From Aquibium pacificus (lineage in GTDB: Bacteria; Pseudomonadota; Alphaproteobacteria; Rhizobiales; Rhizobiaceae): DNA of 64,000 nt. The DNA is taken from NCBI RefSeq assembly GCF_040839445.1, contig NZ_JBDPGJ010000001.1:1243733-1307732 (forward strand), given 5' to 3'. Position numbers and translations under genes: made by a program. Of the stretch, positions 8,333 to 17,407 are shown one piece after another; position 1 is the stretch's first letter, and the number at the start of each line of letters is the position of its first letter. A model generated the notes under the pieces. The model saw nothing but the letters and a program-made list of their open reading frames with translations. It ran no database searches and had not been told where the DNA came from.

Positions 8333-9577
8333 ATGTCCTTCTTCCTCTTTCTTCGCGACAATGCGCGCTGGCTTGCCGGCGGCTTCCTGATGACCTTCTT
8401 CTCCTCCTTCGGCCAGACCTTCTTCATCTCTCTGTCGGCTGGCGACATCCGGGCGGAGTACGGCCTGTCGCACGGCGATTTCGGCCTGATCTACATGATC
8501 GCCACCTTGGGCAGCGCACTGACTCTGCCGAGGCTCGGGCAGATCGTCGACCGCCATTCGGCCCGGCGGGTGGCTTTCTTCATCATGCCGATGCTGGCGC
8601 TTGCGGCGGTGATGATGTCGTTCTCGCAAAACCTCGTCCTGCTCGTCGCCACGATCTACATGCTGCGGCTGTTCGGGCAGGGGATGATGACGCACAACGC
8701 CTTCACGGCAATGGCCCGCTGGTTCTCGGGCCAGCGCGGGCGGGCGGTCTCGGTGACGACGCTCGGACACAATGCCGGCGAGGCGGTCTTCCCGCTGCTC
8801 TTCGTCTTCGTCGCCGGGCTGGTCGGCTGGCGCAATTCCTGGCTGGTCGCGGCTGCGGTTCTGGTGCTCGTGGCGCTTCCCATGATCACCGGGCTGATCG
8901 CCGTCGACCGGGCGCCGCGCTCCACCGATCCCGTTTCGCGCAAGACCGAGGCGCGCGACTGGACGCGCGGCGAGGTTCTGCGCGATCCGCTGTTCTATCT
9001 CCTCCTGATGGGCGTCATGGCGCCGGGCTTCATCGGCACGACGATCTTCTTCCACCAGGTCTACCTGGTCGAGCTGCGAGGCTGGTCGCTCGAATTATTC
9101 GCCACCTCGTTCACCTTCATGGCGGCGATGACCATCACCTTCGCGCTGGTGGCCGGACAACTGGTCGACCGGTTCTCGTCGGTGGCGCTGCTGCCGAGCT
9201 TCCTCCTTCCGCTCGGGCTGTCCTGCCTGACGCTCGGGCTGTTCGACGGCCAGTGGGCGGCCTTCGCGTTCATGGGGCTGCTGGGGATATCCTACGGTTT
9301 CTCCTCGACGCTGTTCGGATCGCTTTGGCCGGAGATCTACGGGTTGAGGCATCTGGGTTCCATCCGTGCGATCACCGTGGCGATCCTGGTGTTTGCCACG
9401 GCCATCGGTCCCGGCCTCACCGGCTATCTGATAGACCTCGGCATCCCGCTTCCCGGCCAGGTCGTGGTGATGGGGCTCTATTGCCTGGTCATGGTGGCGC
9501 TGATGACCTATGTGGCTGCGCGCATCAAGGCGCGCGCCTTGCCAGCGCCGCGGCCTTCGGATACCTCGCGATCATGA
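8333..9577 (+). CDS. major facilitator superfamily transporter
   Basis: 414 aa with about 12 hydrophobic segments, beginning F-F-L-F-L-R-D-N-A-R-W. The loop 2-3 motif (L-G-Q-I-V-D-R-H-S-A-R-R) and the N-S-W-L segment mark an MFS permease. Resemblance is to the monocarboxylate/oxalate-formate type family, but the substrate is unknown. I start at ATG 8333; a TTG at 8318 is possible but lacks a spaced ribosome site. Its stop overlaps the gltX start (ATGA at 9574-9577), so the two genes are translationally coupled although functionally unrelated. Confidence 0.85.
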   Translation: MSFFLFLRDNARWLAGGFLMTFFSSFGQTFFISLSAGDIRAEYGLSHGDFGLIYMIATLGSALTLPRLGQIVDRHSARRVAFFIMPMLALAAVMMSFSQNLVLLVATIYMLRLFGQGMMTHNAFTAMARWFSGQRGRAVSVTTLGHNAGEAVFPLLFVFVAGLVGWRNSWLVAAAVLVLVALPMITGLIAVDRAPRSTDPVSRKTEARDWTRGEVLRDPLFYLLLMGVMAPGFIGTTIFFHQVYLVELRGWSLELFATSFTFMAAMTITFALVAGQLVDRFSSVALLPSFLLPLGLSCLTLGLFDGQWAAFAFMGLLGISYGFSSTLFGSLWPEIYGLRHLGSIRAITVAILVFATAIGPGLTGYLIDLGIPLPGQVVVMGLYCLVMVALMTYVAARIKARALPAPRPSDTSRS

Positions 9578-10947
9578 CCGTCACCGTCCGCTTCGCTCCC
9601 TCGCCGACCGGCAACATCCACATCGGCAATGCGCGCACGGCGCTGTTCAACTGGCTGTTCGCCGAAAAGCATCGCGGCCGCTTCGTCCTACGTTTCGACG
9701 ACACCGACGCGGCCCGCTCCAGGCAGGAATTCGCCGACCAGATCGTCTACGACCTGCACTGGCTCGGTATCTTCCCCGACATGGTGGAGTACCAGTCCAA
9801 ACGCGTTGCGGCCTACGAGGATGCGGTCGCGAGGCTGAAGCAGGCGGGACTGCTCTACCCCTGCTACGAGACGCCGGAGGAACTGGACCTCAAGCGCAAG
9901 ATCAGGCTGTCGCGCAAGCTGCCGCCGATCTACGGCCGCGACGGGCTCGCGCACACGGACGAGGAGCGTGCCGCACTCGAGGCAGACGGGCGCAGGGCGC
10001 ACTGGCGCTTCCTGCTGCCGAACTACAAGCGCGATCCTTTCGAGACGGTGCGTACCGACATCGCCTGGAATGACATTGTGCGCGGCGAGGAGACCGTCGA
10101 TCTCGGGTCGCTGTCCGATCCCGTTCTGATCCGCGAGGACGGTTCCTATCTCTACACGCTGCCCTCCGTGGTCGACGACATCGATTTCCGCATCAGCCAT
10201 GTCATCCGGGGCGACGACCACGTGACCAACACGGGGGTGCAGATCGCGCTGTTTCGTGCACTCGGTTCGAACGAGCCGGAGTTCGGCCACCACAACCTCC
10301 TGACCACCGCGAGCGGCGAGGCTCTTTCGAAACGCACGGGCGCACTCTCGATCAAGAGCCTGCGCGAGGATGGCATCGAACCCATGGCGATCGCCTCCAT
10401 GGCGGTGCTGACCGGAACTTCCGAGAACGTGACGCCGGAGAATTCGCTCTCCGCGCTGGCGCAGAAGTTCGATCCCGCCGCGACGTCGCGATCCGCCGCG
10501 AAGTTCGAACCGGGCGATCTCGTCAACCTGAACCGGGCTCTGCTGCAGGCGATGCCCTTCGAGGCGGCGCGCGACCGGCTGCTCGCCTACGGCATCTTCG
10601 GGGAGAAGGCCGAAACCTTCTGGCTGGCCGTACGGGGCAATCTCGACCGGCTGCCGGAGGCCGAACGCTGGTGGCGCATCATCACGGTCAAACCGGAACC
10701 GGGAGCCGGGATCATCGACGAGGACCGCGACTTCCTGAGGACGGCGTTCGACCTGCTTCCGGAGGAACCCTGGGACGCCGGCACGTTCAAGGCGTGGGTC
10801 GCAAAGGTCCGCGAGGAGACCGGCCGCAAGGGCAAGGCGCTGTTCATGCCGATCCGGCTGGCACTCACGGGACTGGATTCGGGGCCGGAGCTCGCAGATC
10901 TATTGCCGCTTCTGGGTCGGGAAGGAACGATGGCCCGACGACCCTGA
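9574..10947 (+). CDS. gltX2: glutamate-tRNA ligase, GltX2 type
   Basis: 457 aa class I aminoacyl-tRNA synthetase. It has the HIGH-like motif H-I-G-N near residue 17 within F-A-P-S-P-T-G, and the KMSKS equivalent A-L-S-K-R-T-G about residue 250. Many alphaproteobacteria carry two GluRS genes; the N-terminal context (I-H-I-G-N-A-R-T-A-L-F-N-W) matches the second, GltX2 form. It is fused out of frame with the preceding MFS gene through an ATGA overlap. At its 3' end it overlaps the convergent DUF2865 gene by 83 bases. Confidence 0.93.
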   Translation: MTVTVRFAPSPTGNIHIGNARTALFNWLFAEKHRGRFVLRFDDTDAARSRQEFADQIVYDLHWLGIFPDMVEYQSKRVAAYEDAVARLKQAGLLYPCYETPEELDLKRKIRLSRKLPPIYGRDGLAHTDEERAALEADGRRAHWRFLLPNYKRDPFETVRTDIAWNDIVRGEETVDLGSLSDPVLIREDGSYLYTLPSVVDDIDFRISHVIRGDDHVTNTGVQIALFRALGSNEPEFGHHNLLTTASGEALSKRTGALSIKSLREDGIEPMAIASMAVLTGTSENVTPENSLSALAQKFDPAATSRSAAKFEPGDLVNLNRALLQAMPFEAARDRLLAYGIFGEKAETFWLAVRGNLDRLPEAERWWRIITVKPEPGAGIIDEDRDFLRTAFDLLPEEPWDAGTFKAWVAKVREETGRKGKALFMPIRLALTGLDSGPELADLLPLLGREGTMARRP

Positions 10948-12100
10948 TCCTGCGTTCCTCCACCGGCGGGAGCGTCGTCGGTTCGCGCACCGAGGCCGTC
11001 AGTTCGGGGCCGGACTTCTCCGCGCCCAGGAGCCGGCGGATCGCCGCGGCATCCAGCCCGCCCTGAAGGTTGGCGAGCGTCTCGGGATCGGCGGCCGGAT
11101 CGGGACGGGCCGCGGGCCTGGGGACGACAGGCTCCTGCACCGCGACGGGTCCGATGCTCATCGGCGGCGCCGTTTCTCCCGCGAGGATCGAGAAGTTGCG
11201 CGCCGCCGAGCAGCCGCAGCCCGGCGGGCGCTGGTAGCCGGCTTCCCGGTACCTGAAGGCCGTCGGGAGTTCGGTATAGGGAACGCCGCTCATCGAGACC
11301 ATCTGGTCGGATTCCTCGTCCGGCGTGCGGTGCATATAGAGCTCGACCTCGGTGCCGGAGCACATCGCCGAACACGCGGCGGCATCCCGGTCGAGATCGT
11401 CGGCATGGGACGAATAGGCCACCGGGAAGAAGTAGCCGTCGCAGGTGCGGACGCACAGCGTCCGGAAGGTGCCCGACACGCGCGGCTGAACCTCGATCAG
11501 GTTGCCGCGGCGGATGACGATGCGCCGCCGATCGTCGTCGTCCAGCGGAAAGCGTCGTGTCTCCCGCTCGCTCCGATCCTGCCGGGCAGCGCGGTCGAAC
11601 AGCTGGTTGAAGAGATTTCCGCCACTGTCGCCGGCCGTCTGCCGCTCGCGGGTGCTGGCCTGGCGCTGCCGGCAGCCGTTCTCGTCGATCGCAGCGAGAA
11701 GCCGGGACCGTTCCGCCCGCGAGCCGCCACCGCCAAGCTGCCGGTGCTTGCGCTCCAGCGAAGCGAGGTTGGCCTGCATCCGTCCCAGCGTGTTCGCCAG
11801 CGAGTGGCAGACCTGCGCCGGATCCCCGCGTGAGAAGAACCCGCCGCCGCAGCCGGCGCGGCGGCGCTGGTCCTCGGCCCTGGCGATCTGGTCGCGCTGC
11901 TGCCCGATGGCGCGCTCGTACTGGCGTGCCTGCCGGGGCGAACCGCCGCCGCTGGAGAGGCCTGCGAGGCGGGTTTCGAGATCACGGCAGAGACGCGACT
12001 GGGCGGTCGCGGGCGAGGCTGCGGAAAAAACGGCGAGCGCCGCCGCGAACGCCAGCACTGCGGCGCGCAGACGGGTTCTCCACCGCTTTCTCATCGCCAT
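10865..12100 (-). CDS. secreted DUF2865 protein
   Basis: 411 aa. A basic N-terminus and hydrophobic core ending in A-T-A-Q form a Sec signal peptide (about 1-34). The middle is rich in Arg/Gln/Gly and probably coiled or disordered. The DUF2865 core lies around residues 225-305, with L-C-V-R-T-C-D-G-Y-F-F-P and several conserved cysteines, followed by a Pro/Ala-rich tail. The function is unknown; cysteine pairing suggests an extracytoplasmic fold. Either ATG at 12100 or 12094 could be the start. The last 83 bases overlap the 3' end of gltX on the other strand. Confidence 0.85.
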   Translation of the reverse strand: MAMRKRWRTRLRAAVLAFAAALAVFSAASPATAQSRLCRDLETRLAGLSSGGGSPRQARQYERAIGQQRDQIARAEDQRRRAGCGGGFFSRGDPAQVCHSLANTLGRMQANLASLERKHRQLGGGGSRAERSRLLAAIDENGCRQRQASTRERQTAGDSGGNLFNQLFDRAARQDRSERETRRFPLDDDDRRRIVIRRGNLIEVQPRVSGTFRTLCVRTCDGYFFPVAYSSHADDLDRDAAACSAMCSGTEVELYMHRTPDEESDQMVSMSGVPYTELPTAFRYREAGYQRPPGCGCSAARNFSILAGETAPPMSIGPVAVQEPVVPRPAARPDPAADPETLANLQGGLDAAAIRRLLGAEKSGPELTASVREPTTLPPVEERRIRVVGPSFLPDPEAAIDLRAPAPNPVP

Positions 12101-12182
12101 CCCCCTGCCTGACGGGCGGACCTTGGTTTCATGGCGCGTTGCGCGCGACCGGGAGGATAGGCGATCGAAGTTAACCGTCTCT

Positions 12183-14507
12183 TTAGGATGTCCCCCGCTG
12201 CGTCGCGTCCTGCAACGCGGTCTGGGACGCTTCCACCACCGAAAGGGCGGTCATGTTCACGACGCCGCGCGATGTGACCGACGGGGTGAGGATGTGCGCC
12301 GGTCGCGCCGTGCCGAGCAGGATCGGCCCGACGTGGAGCGCGTCGGTCATGGCCTTGGCCGTGTTGAGCGCGATGTTGGCCGCGTCGAGGTTCGGGAAGA
12401 CGAGAAGGTTCGCCTCGCCCTTCAGCTTGGAATGCGGGAAGACGCGGTTGCGCAAGGCTTCCGAAAGCGCCGAGTCGGCATGCATCTCGCCATCCGCCTC
12501 GAGATCCGGATCGAGCTCGGCGACCAGGGCGGCGGCCTTGCGCATCTTTAGCGTGCTCACCGTGTCGCGCGAGCCGAAGTTGGAGAACGACAGCAGGGCC
12601 GCCTTCGGCTCGATGCCGAAGCGGCGGATCTCGTCGGCCGCCAGGATGGTCATCTCGGCGATCTCCTCCGCCGTCGGATCGACGGTGACATAGGTGTCGG
12701 TGAAGAAGGTGACGCCGCGCTGCATGATCAGCATCGACAGAGCCGAGAGATCGTGCACCCCGGGCTTGCGGCCGATGATCAGGTCGACGTTGCGCAGATG
12801 CCGCTCGAAGCGGCCTTCCAGACCGCAGATCATGGCGTCGGCCTCGCCGCGCACGAGGGCCAGCGCCGCGATCACGGTCGTGTTCGTGCGCACCAGCGTG
12901 CGCGCGGCTTCCTGTGTGACGCCGCGGCGGCCGCCGAGCCGGATCAAAAGGTCGACATAGTCGCGATAGCGCGGATCGTCCTCGGGATCGACCAGGTCGA
13001 AATCGACGCCCGGCCGGATCCTGAGGGCATAGCGTCTCAGCCGCGTGTCGATGACGTTGGGGCGTCCGATCAAGATCGGCCGTGCGATGCCTTCTTCGAG
13101 CACCACCTGGGCGGCGCGCAGCACGCGCTCGTCTTCGCCGTCGGCATAGATCACCCGGTTGGCCGCGGCCGTCCTGGCAGCCGAGAAGACCGGCTTCATG
13201 ACCAGGCCGGACCGGAAGACGAAGCGGTTCAGCCGGTCGAGATAGGCGTCCATATCGGTGATCGGCCGCGCCGCGACGCCGGTGTCGCAGGCGGCCTTGG
13301 CGACCGCCGGGGCGATGCGCAGGATGAGGCGCGGGTCGAAGGGCGAGGGGATGAGGAAGTCCGGCCCGAACACCGGCGTTTCGGCCGCATAGGCGCGCGC
13401 GGCGACGTCGGAAGGCTCCTCGCGGGCGAGTGCCGCGATGGCCCGCACCGCAGCCATCTTCATCTCCTCGTTGATGGCGGTCGCGCCGACGTCGAGCGCA
13501 CCGCGAAAGATGTAGGGGAAGCAGAGAACGTTGTTGACCTGGTTGGGGAAATCCGAACGGCCGGTACAGATCATCGCGTCGGGCCGCGCCGCGCGCGCCA
13601 CTTCCGGCATGATCTCCGGCACCGGGTTGGCGAGGGCCAGGATCAGCGGGCTTTCCGCCATGTCCGCGAGCAGTTCCGGCTTGAGCACGCCGGCCGCCGA
13701 AAGCCCCAGGAAGATGTCGGCGCCGCCGATGACGTCGGAGAGCTCGCGTGCGTCAGTCTCCTTGACGTAGGCGTCCTTCCAGCGGTCCATCTCCTCCGCG
13801 CGGCCGCGCCAGGCGACACCGTAGCGGTCGGTGATCCAGATGTTCTCGCGCTTCGCACCGAGAGAGACCAGGAGGTTGAGGCAGGCGAGTGCCGCCGCGC
13901 CCGCGCCCGACGTGACGATCTTCACGTCCTCGATCTTCTTTCCGGCGAGTTCCAGCCCGTTGAGGACGGCGGCCGCCACGATGATCGCGGTCCCGTGCTG
14001 GTCGTCGTGGAAGACGGGAATGTTCATCCGCGCCTTCAGCTGTTCCTCGACCTCGAAGCATTCCGGCGCCTTGATGTCCTCGAGGTTAATTCCGCCGAAG
14101 GTCGGCTCGAGCGCGGCGATGGTGGAGACCATGCGGTCGATCTCCGGCGCGTCAATCTCGATGTCGAAGACGTCGATGCCGGCGAACTTCTTGAACAGCA
14201 CCGCCTTGCCTTCCATGACGGGCTTGGAAGCGAGCGGCCCGATATTGCCGAGGCCGAGCACGGCCGAGCCGTTGGACACTACGCCGACGAGATTGGCGCG
14301 CGCGGTATAGTCGGCGGCCTTGGCCGGATCGTCCCGGATGGCGAGGCAGGGGGCGGCCACGCCGGGCGAATAGGCGAGCGCAAGGTCGCGCTGGTTGCCG
14401 AGTGGCTTGGTCGCCTGGATCTCCAGCTTGCCCGGCGAGGGGTAGCGGTGGAAGAACAGCGCCGCCTCGTCGAAGTCGGAAGGGGCGGGCGTTTTCTGCT
14501 GGGTCAT
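12183..14507 (-). CDS. maeB: NADP-dependent malic enzyme with phosphotransacetylase-like domain
   Basis: 774 aa from the ATG at 14507, the normal MaeB length; upstream in-frame sequence to 14774 lacks family similarity. It converts malate to pyruvate plus CO2 and NADPH. Order: malic enzyme N-terminal domain (about 20-155, with Y-S-P-G-V-A-A-P), the NAD(P)-binding domain (about 165-400, with G-A-G-A-A-A), and a PTA/PTB-like domain (about 430-760) that is usually regulatory in MaeB. The DUF2865 gene begins 82 bases downstream on the same strand. Confidence 0.96.
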   Translation of the reverse strand: MTQQKTPAPSDFDEAALFFHRYPSPGKLEIQATKPLGNQRDLALAYSPGVAAPCLAIRDDPAKAADYTARANLVGVVSNGSAVLGLGNIGPLASKPVMEGKAVLFKKFAGIDVFDIEIDAPEIDRMVSTIAALEPTFGGINLEDIKAPECFEVEEQLKARMNIPVFHDDQHGTAIIVAAAVLNGLELAGKKIEDVKIVTSGAGAAALACLNLLVSLGAKRENIWITDRYGVAWRGRAEEMDRWKDAYVKETDARELSDVIGGADIFLGLSAAGVLKPELLADMAESPLILALANPVPEIMPEVARAARPDAMICTGRSDFPNQVNNVLCFPYIFRGALDVGATAINEEMKMAAVRAIAALAREEPSDVAARAYAAETPVFGPDFLIPSPFDPRLILRIAPAVAKAACDTGVAARPITDMDAYLDRLNRFVFRSGLVMKPVFSAARTAAANRVIYADGEDERVLRAAQVVLEEGIARPILIGRPNVIDTRLRRYALRIRPGVDFDLVDPEDDPRYRDYVDLLIRLGGRRGVTQEAARTLVRTNTTVIAALALVRGEADAMICGLEGRFERHLRNVDLIIGRKPGVHDLSALSMLIMQRGVTFFTDTYVTVDPTAEEIAEMTILAADEIRRFGIEPKAALLSFSNFGSRDTVSTLKMRKAAALVAELDPDLEADGEMHADSALSEALRNRVFPHSKLKGEANLLVFPNLDAANIALNTAKAMTDALHVGPILLGTARPAHILTPSVTSRGVVNMTALSVVEASQTALQDATQRGTS

Positions 14508-14617
14508 GATGGACGAATCCGCGTTCCTGGCTCGATACCGGACCGGTCTAGCATGACCGGAAGCGGTTTCGACATCGTCACGGCCAAAACTGCTTCGTCG
14601 GGGTGGAATGCGCTTCG

Positions 14618-15427
14618 TCAGCCTCCGACACGTTCCTGCAGCGCCATGGCGCCCTGCGGCGCGCGGATCTTGCCCTCGTGGATGATGTAAACGAAGACGT
14701 CGCGCGGCTTCTTCGCGATCATCGCGTCCGGGTCGGCGAGCGGCAGATCGTCTGGGACGCCGCCTTCCGCCCATGTCTTCGCGCGCGCCGCCCAGGTGTC
14801 GAGCTTGGCCGGGGCGTATGCGGTGGGGACGTCGTCGTCGCCCTTCTGGAGCCGCGCATAGACGAAGTCCGCCGTCACGTCGGCGATCTCGGGATAGTCG
14901 TGGTGGTGGGCATAGCAGATCGCGGCACCATACTTGCGCGCAAGCGGCGGGAAGGCGGGGTCAATGAAGGTCGGGTGGCGCACCTCGAGCACGTGGCGCA
15001 GCTTCAGGCTGTCGTGCTTGTCCGGCAGCAGCTTCAAGAAGCCCTCGAAATCTTCGGGCTCGAATTTTTTCGTGTTGGCGAACTGCCAGACGATCGGGCC
15101 GAGCTTGTCGCCCAGCTCTTCGATGCCCTGCGCGAAGAATTTCTCCATCGAGGGGCCGGCGTCGGCCAAGACCTTCTTGTTGGTGACGAAGCGGTTGCCC
15201 TTGAGCGAGAAGACGAAGCCGTCCGGGCTCTCGGCGGCCCATTTGGCGAAGGTCTCCGGCGTCTGGCCGCGATAGTAGGTGCCGTTGACCTCTATCGTCC
15301 TCAGCCGCTGCGAGGCGTATTCGAGCTGGCGCTTCTTCGGCAGGTCGTCGGGATAGAAGGTGCCTTCCCACGGCTCGAAGGTCCAGCCGCCGATGCCACA
15401 GCGGATCGTGCCTGACTTCTCCATCAT
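14618..15427 (-). CDS. DUF72 (YecE-like) protein
   Basis: 269 aa. It has the DUF72 features I-R-C-G-I-G-G-W-T-F near the start, E-V-N-G-T-Y-Y-R, F-V-F-S-L-K-G-N-R-F, and the V-L-E-V-R-H-P segment. The family has a TIM-barrel fold and no settled biochemical role. It lies 110 bases upstream of maeB on the same strand and is divergent from the BA14K gene. Confidence 0.87.
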   Translation of the reverse strand: MMEKSGTIRCGIGGWTFEPWEGTFYPDDLPKKRQLEYASQRLRTIEVNGTYYRGQTPETFAKWAAESPDGFVFSLKGNRFVTNKKVLADAGPSMEKFFAQGIEELGDKLGPIVWQFANTKKFEPEDFEGFLKLLPDKHDSLKLRHVLEVRHPTFIDPAFPPLARKYGAAICYAHHHDYPEIADVTADFVYARLQKGDDDVPTAYAPAKLDTWAARAKTWAEGGVPDDLPLADPDAMIAKKPRDVFVYIIHEGKIRAPQGAMALQERVGG

Positions 15428-15620
15428 CGCTCTCCCGGTTCGGCGGAGCTCGTTTCTGGCGCACTGCGGGGCGGATGTCCATTCGGCGATGACGCGCGGC
15501 GGCGAGCCTCCTGACAGCCGCCCGGGCGTTTGCGAAGCGTTAAGCCTGTCCCGACGAGGCGCGGAACCGCCGGGCCGGGCGCATGTTCACCGCAGGACCG
15601 AACAATCCCAGGAGGACGCC

Positions 15621-16016
15621 ATGTGGAAAGGCGCATTTGCCGCGGCAATGCTCGCCGCAACAGTCACGGCCGCACCGCCGGCGAAGGCCGGAGAGCGCCA
15701 TCGCGTCGACGTGGTACATCACCACCACGTGCACGCCGCGCCCTGGTACCGCCAGCCGCCATGGATCGGGACCGGCGTCGGACACTACTACAGCTACCAC
15801 CCCCGGCATGTGCCGGGCTATCCGCATCGCCTGACCGGCTATCCGGTACCGATCCACAAGCTGGCCGATTCCGACCCTATCGTCCGAACCTTCCGCGGCG
15901 CGCCCTCCGCGCATGTGGAGTGGTGCCTTGTGCGCTACCGCTCCTACGATGCGCACAGCGACACCTGGCAGCCCTACCACGGACCGCGCCGGTTCTGCCT
16001 GTCGCCCTATCGGTGA
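15621..16016 (+). CDS. secreted BA14K-family protein
   Basis: 131 aa. A strong AGGAGG ribosome site (15610-15615) fixes the ATG at 15621. A signal peptide (about 1-23) is followed by a His/Tyr/Pro-rich stretch including V-V-H-H-H-H-V-H. The C-terminal BA14K-like block contains V-E-W-C-L-V-R-Y-R-S-Y, Q-P-Y-H-G-P-R-R and F-C-L-S-P-Y, with two cysteines. BA14K proteins are small rhizobial/Brucella envelope proteins reported as immunoreactive or lectin-like. The His cluster could bind metal, but that is inference. Confidence 0.8.
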   Translation: MWKGAFAAAMLAATVTAAPPAKAGERHRVDVVHHHHVHAAPWYRQPPWIGTGVGHYYSYHPRHVPGYPHRLTGYPVPIHKLADSDPIVRTFRGAPSAHVEWCLVRYRSYDAHSDTWQPYHGPRRFCLSPYR

Positions 16017-16098
16017 GACCAGGACGAGCGGGATCGGCGGCGGGCGCCGAACCGCTCCCGCTCAAGGTCGTGTTTCCGATGCGGAGCCGCCGCGACAT

Positions 16099-17010
16099 TC
16101 ATGACGTGTCGGGGCTCTCCAGCGCATCGAAGGCAAGGCCGTGTACGTCATTGAGGAGGAAATGGACCTCGTGCGGCGGACGCCGGTGGTTGCGAAGACT
16201 CTGGCCGGGCGGCCGGCCGAGCCGCATGGGCCACGCGCGGCGCAGGCGCGCCGCCTGCGGATCACCATGGGGCCGTGTGCCCGATGCGGCGCGGACTCTC
16301 CAGCGGCGGAAGCGGCGCGCCTGGGCCGGCAGGTCGTCCAGCGCGGCGGCAAGGGCGGCCAGCCGCAGCGCCAGCCGGGTCGCGTCGATGCGGTCGAAGG
16401 GCGAGGGCGCACGGCGCACGGGGACGGGGAACAGGCCCGTCGCGCCGGGTACCGAGATGCGCGGCGCGATCGACGGGACGATGCTGCGTCGGCGCACGCG
16501 GCGCGGCGGGTCGAGGAGTTGGAACGGCAGGCTGCGTGGGGCCGGCCGCGCGACGTCTCCGTCGCTGCCCGCCTCGGCAAAGCCTCTGGGTAACAGGATG
16601 CCGGTGCCGCCGGGCCGTTTCAAGAAGACGGGCGTGGGGATGCGACGCTCCGGCCGGCAAGACGTAGGCTCCCCGGGCGTCGGATGCGGCTCGGGCGGAA
16701 GGGCGCGCGCGGCGACGATGACCAGCCGCCGCGCGGCGGACTCGGCCGGCCGCAGCAGCCGCAGCACGGCGCGGTGGAGGTTGCGGGGGAGGGTCCTTCG
16801 AGGCTCGCCTTCGGGTCGCGCCTCAGGACGGCAGTCGGCAGTCGGCAATAGGCAGTCGGGTTTATGATCGCGATCCGTAGCCGCTGCCTCGACCGGCCCC
16901 GACTGCCTATTGCCGACTGCCCACTGCCGCAATCCGGCCATGGCGACGAGCGCGGCCAGCACGGCTTTCAGCGCCTCGCGGTGTCGCTCGATCGCTGCAT
17001 TCCAGTCCAT
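16099..17010 (-). CDS. conserved hypothetical protein interrupted by an inverted repeat
   Basis: 303 aa. An AGGGAGG ribosome site lies just ahead of the ATG (M-D-W-N-A-A-I-E-R), a good sign that it is translated. The N-terminal helix and an L-H-R-A-V-L-R-L-L-R-P-A-E-S-A stretch look like a conserved rhizobial hypothetical protein. Between them, residues about 27-60 are encoded by a large inverted repeat (16829-16929) that adds an unrelated peptide without breaking the frame. The remainder is very Arg/Pro-rich with no recognisable domain. I cannot assign a function. Confidence 0.55.
   Translation of the reverse strand: MDWNAAIERHREALKAVLAALVAMAGLRQWAVGNRQSGPVEAAATDRDHKPDCLLPTADCRPEARPEGEPRRTLPRNLHRAVLRLLRPAESAARRLVIVAARALPPEPHPTPGEPTSCRPERRIPTPVFLKRPGGTGILLPRGFAEAGSDGDVARPAPRSLPFQLLDPPRRVRRRSIVPSIAPRISVPGATGLFPVPVRRAPSPFDRIDATRLALRLAALAAALDDLPAQARRFRRWRVRAASGTRPHGDPQAARLRRAWPMRLGRPPGQSLRNHRRPPHEVHFLLNDVHGLAFDALESPDTS
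16829..16929. repeat. inverted repeat, two 32-bp arms with one mismatch
   Basis: The left arm is 16829-16860 and the right arm 16898-16929; they are reverse complements apart from one position, with a 37-base centre. The arms are built from repeated CAGTCGGCA-like units. The whole element is inside the coding region of the 303-aa hypothetical gene and keeps its frame. It looks like a small palindromic mobile repeat that has inserted into a gene. Confidence 0.75.
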
Positions 17011-17407
17011 CGCCGCCTCCCTTCAAGGCCGAAGGGAGTATAGGGCGGACGGGGAGGGGCGTGGACAGAAGTGCCTCTTCGTTTCTGCCTCGAGGCGGCG
17101 GGCGAGGGGGAGTGGAAGTCCCGAGGTGCAGGAGGATCGTGCGGGACCAAGCATCCGGCCTGACCGTCATCGCTCCGCCTGGCCACCTCCGCCACGCGGC
17201 CGGAGCAAATGTCCCTGGCGTCGAATTGCAGGGGATGGAGGCGCCGCGGCGATGTGCTCGGGACAGGCTGGCGGTAAGTGCGGGGGGCAGTTGGCCTTTT
17301 TTCGCCCCTGCCAGATCGCGAGGCAGCGCGCCATTCGGTAGCGTTCGTAGACTTCAGCGTCTGTTACGCGGCGGGGTACTCACGCACTGGCAATCCGCCC
17401 ATCCGCG
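17011..17407. other. gene-poor interval of about 400 bases
   Basis: Only short, compositionally biased open frames occur on either strand and none has a good ribosome site or recognisable similarity. It separates the start of the 303-aa hypothetical gene from the 3' end of the secreted cupin gene. I see no terminator, tRNA or clear repeat here. Confidence 0.5.

Noticed and set aside
8281..9573. In-frame extension of gltX2 upstream through the MFS gene
   Set aside because: The extension is the out-of-frame reading of the transporter; gltX2 begins at the F-A-P-S-P-T-G motif with the ATG overlapping the MFS stop.
16141..16593. Plus-strand open frame opposite the 303-aa hypothetical gene
   Set aside because: No ribosome site or conserved segment; the minus-strand frame has a strong ribosome site and a conserved-looking N-terminus.
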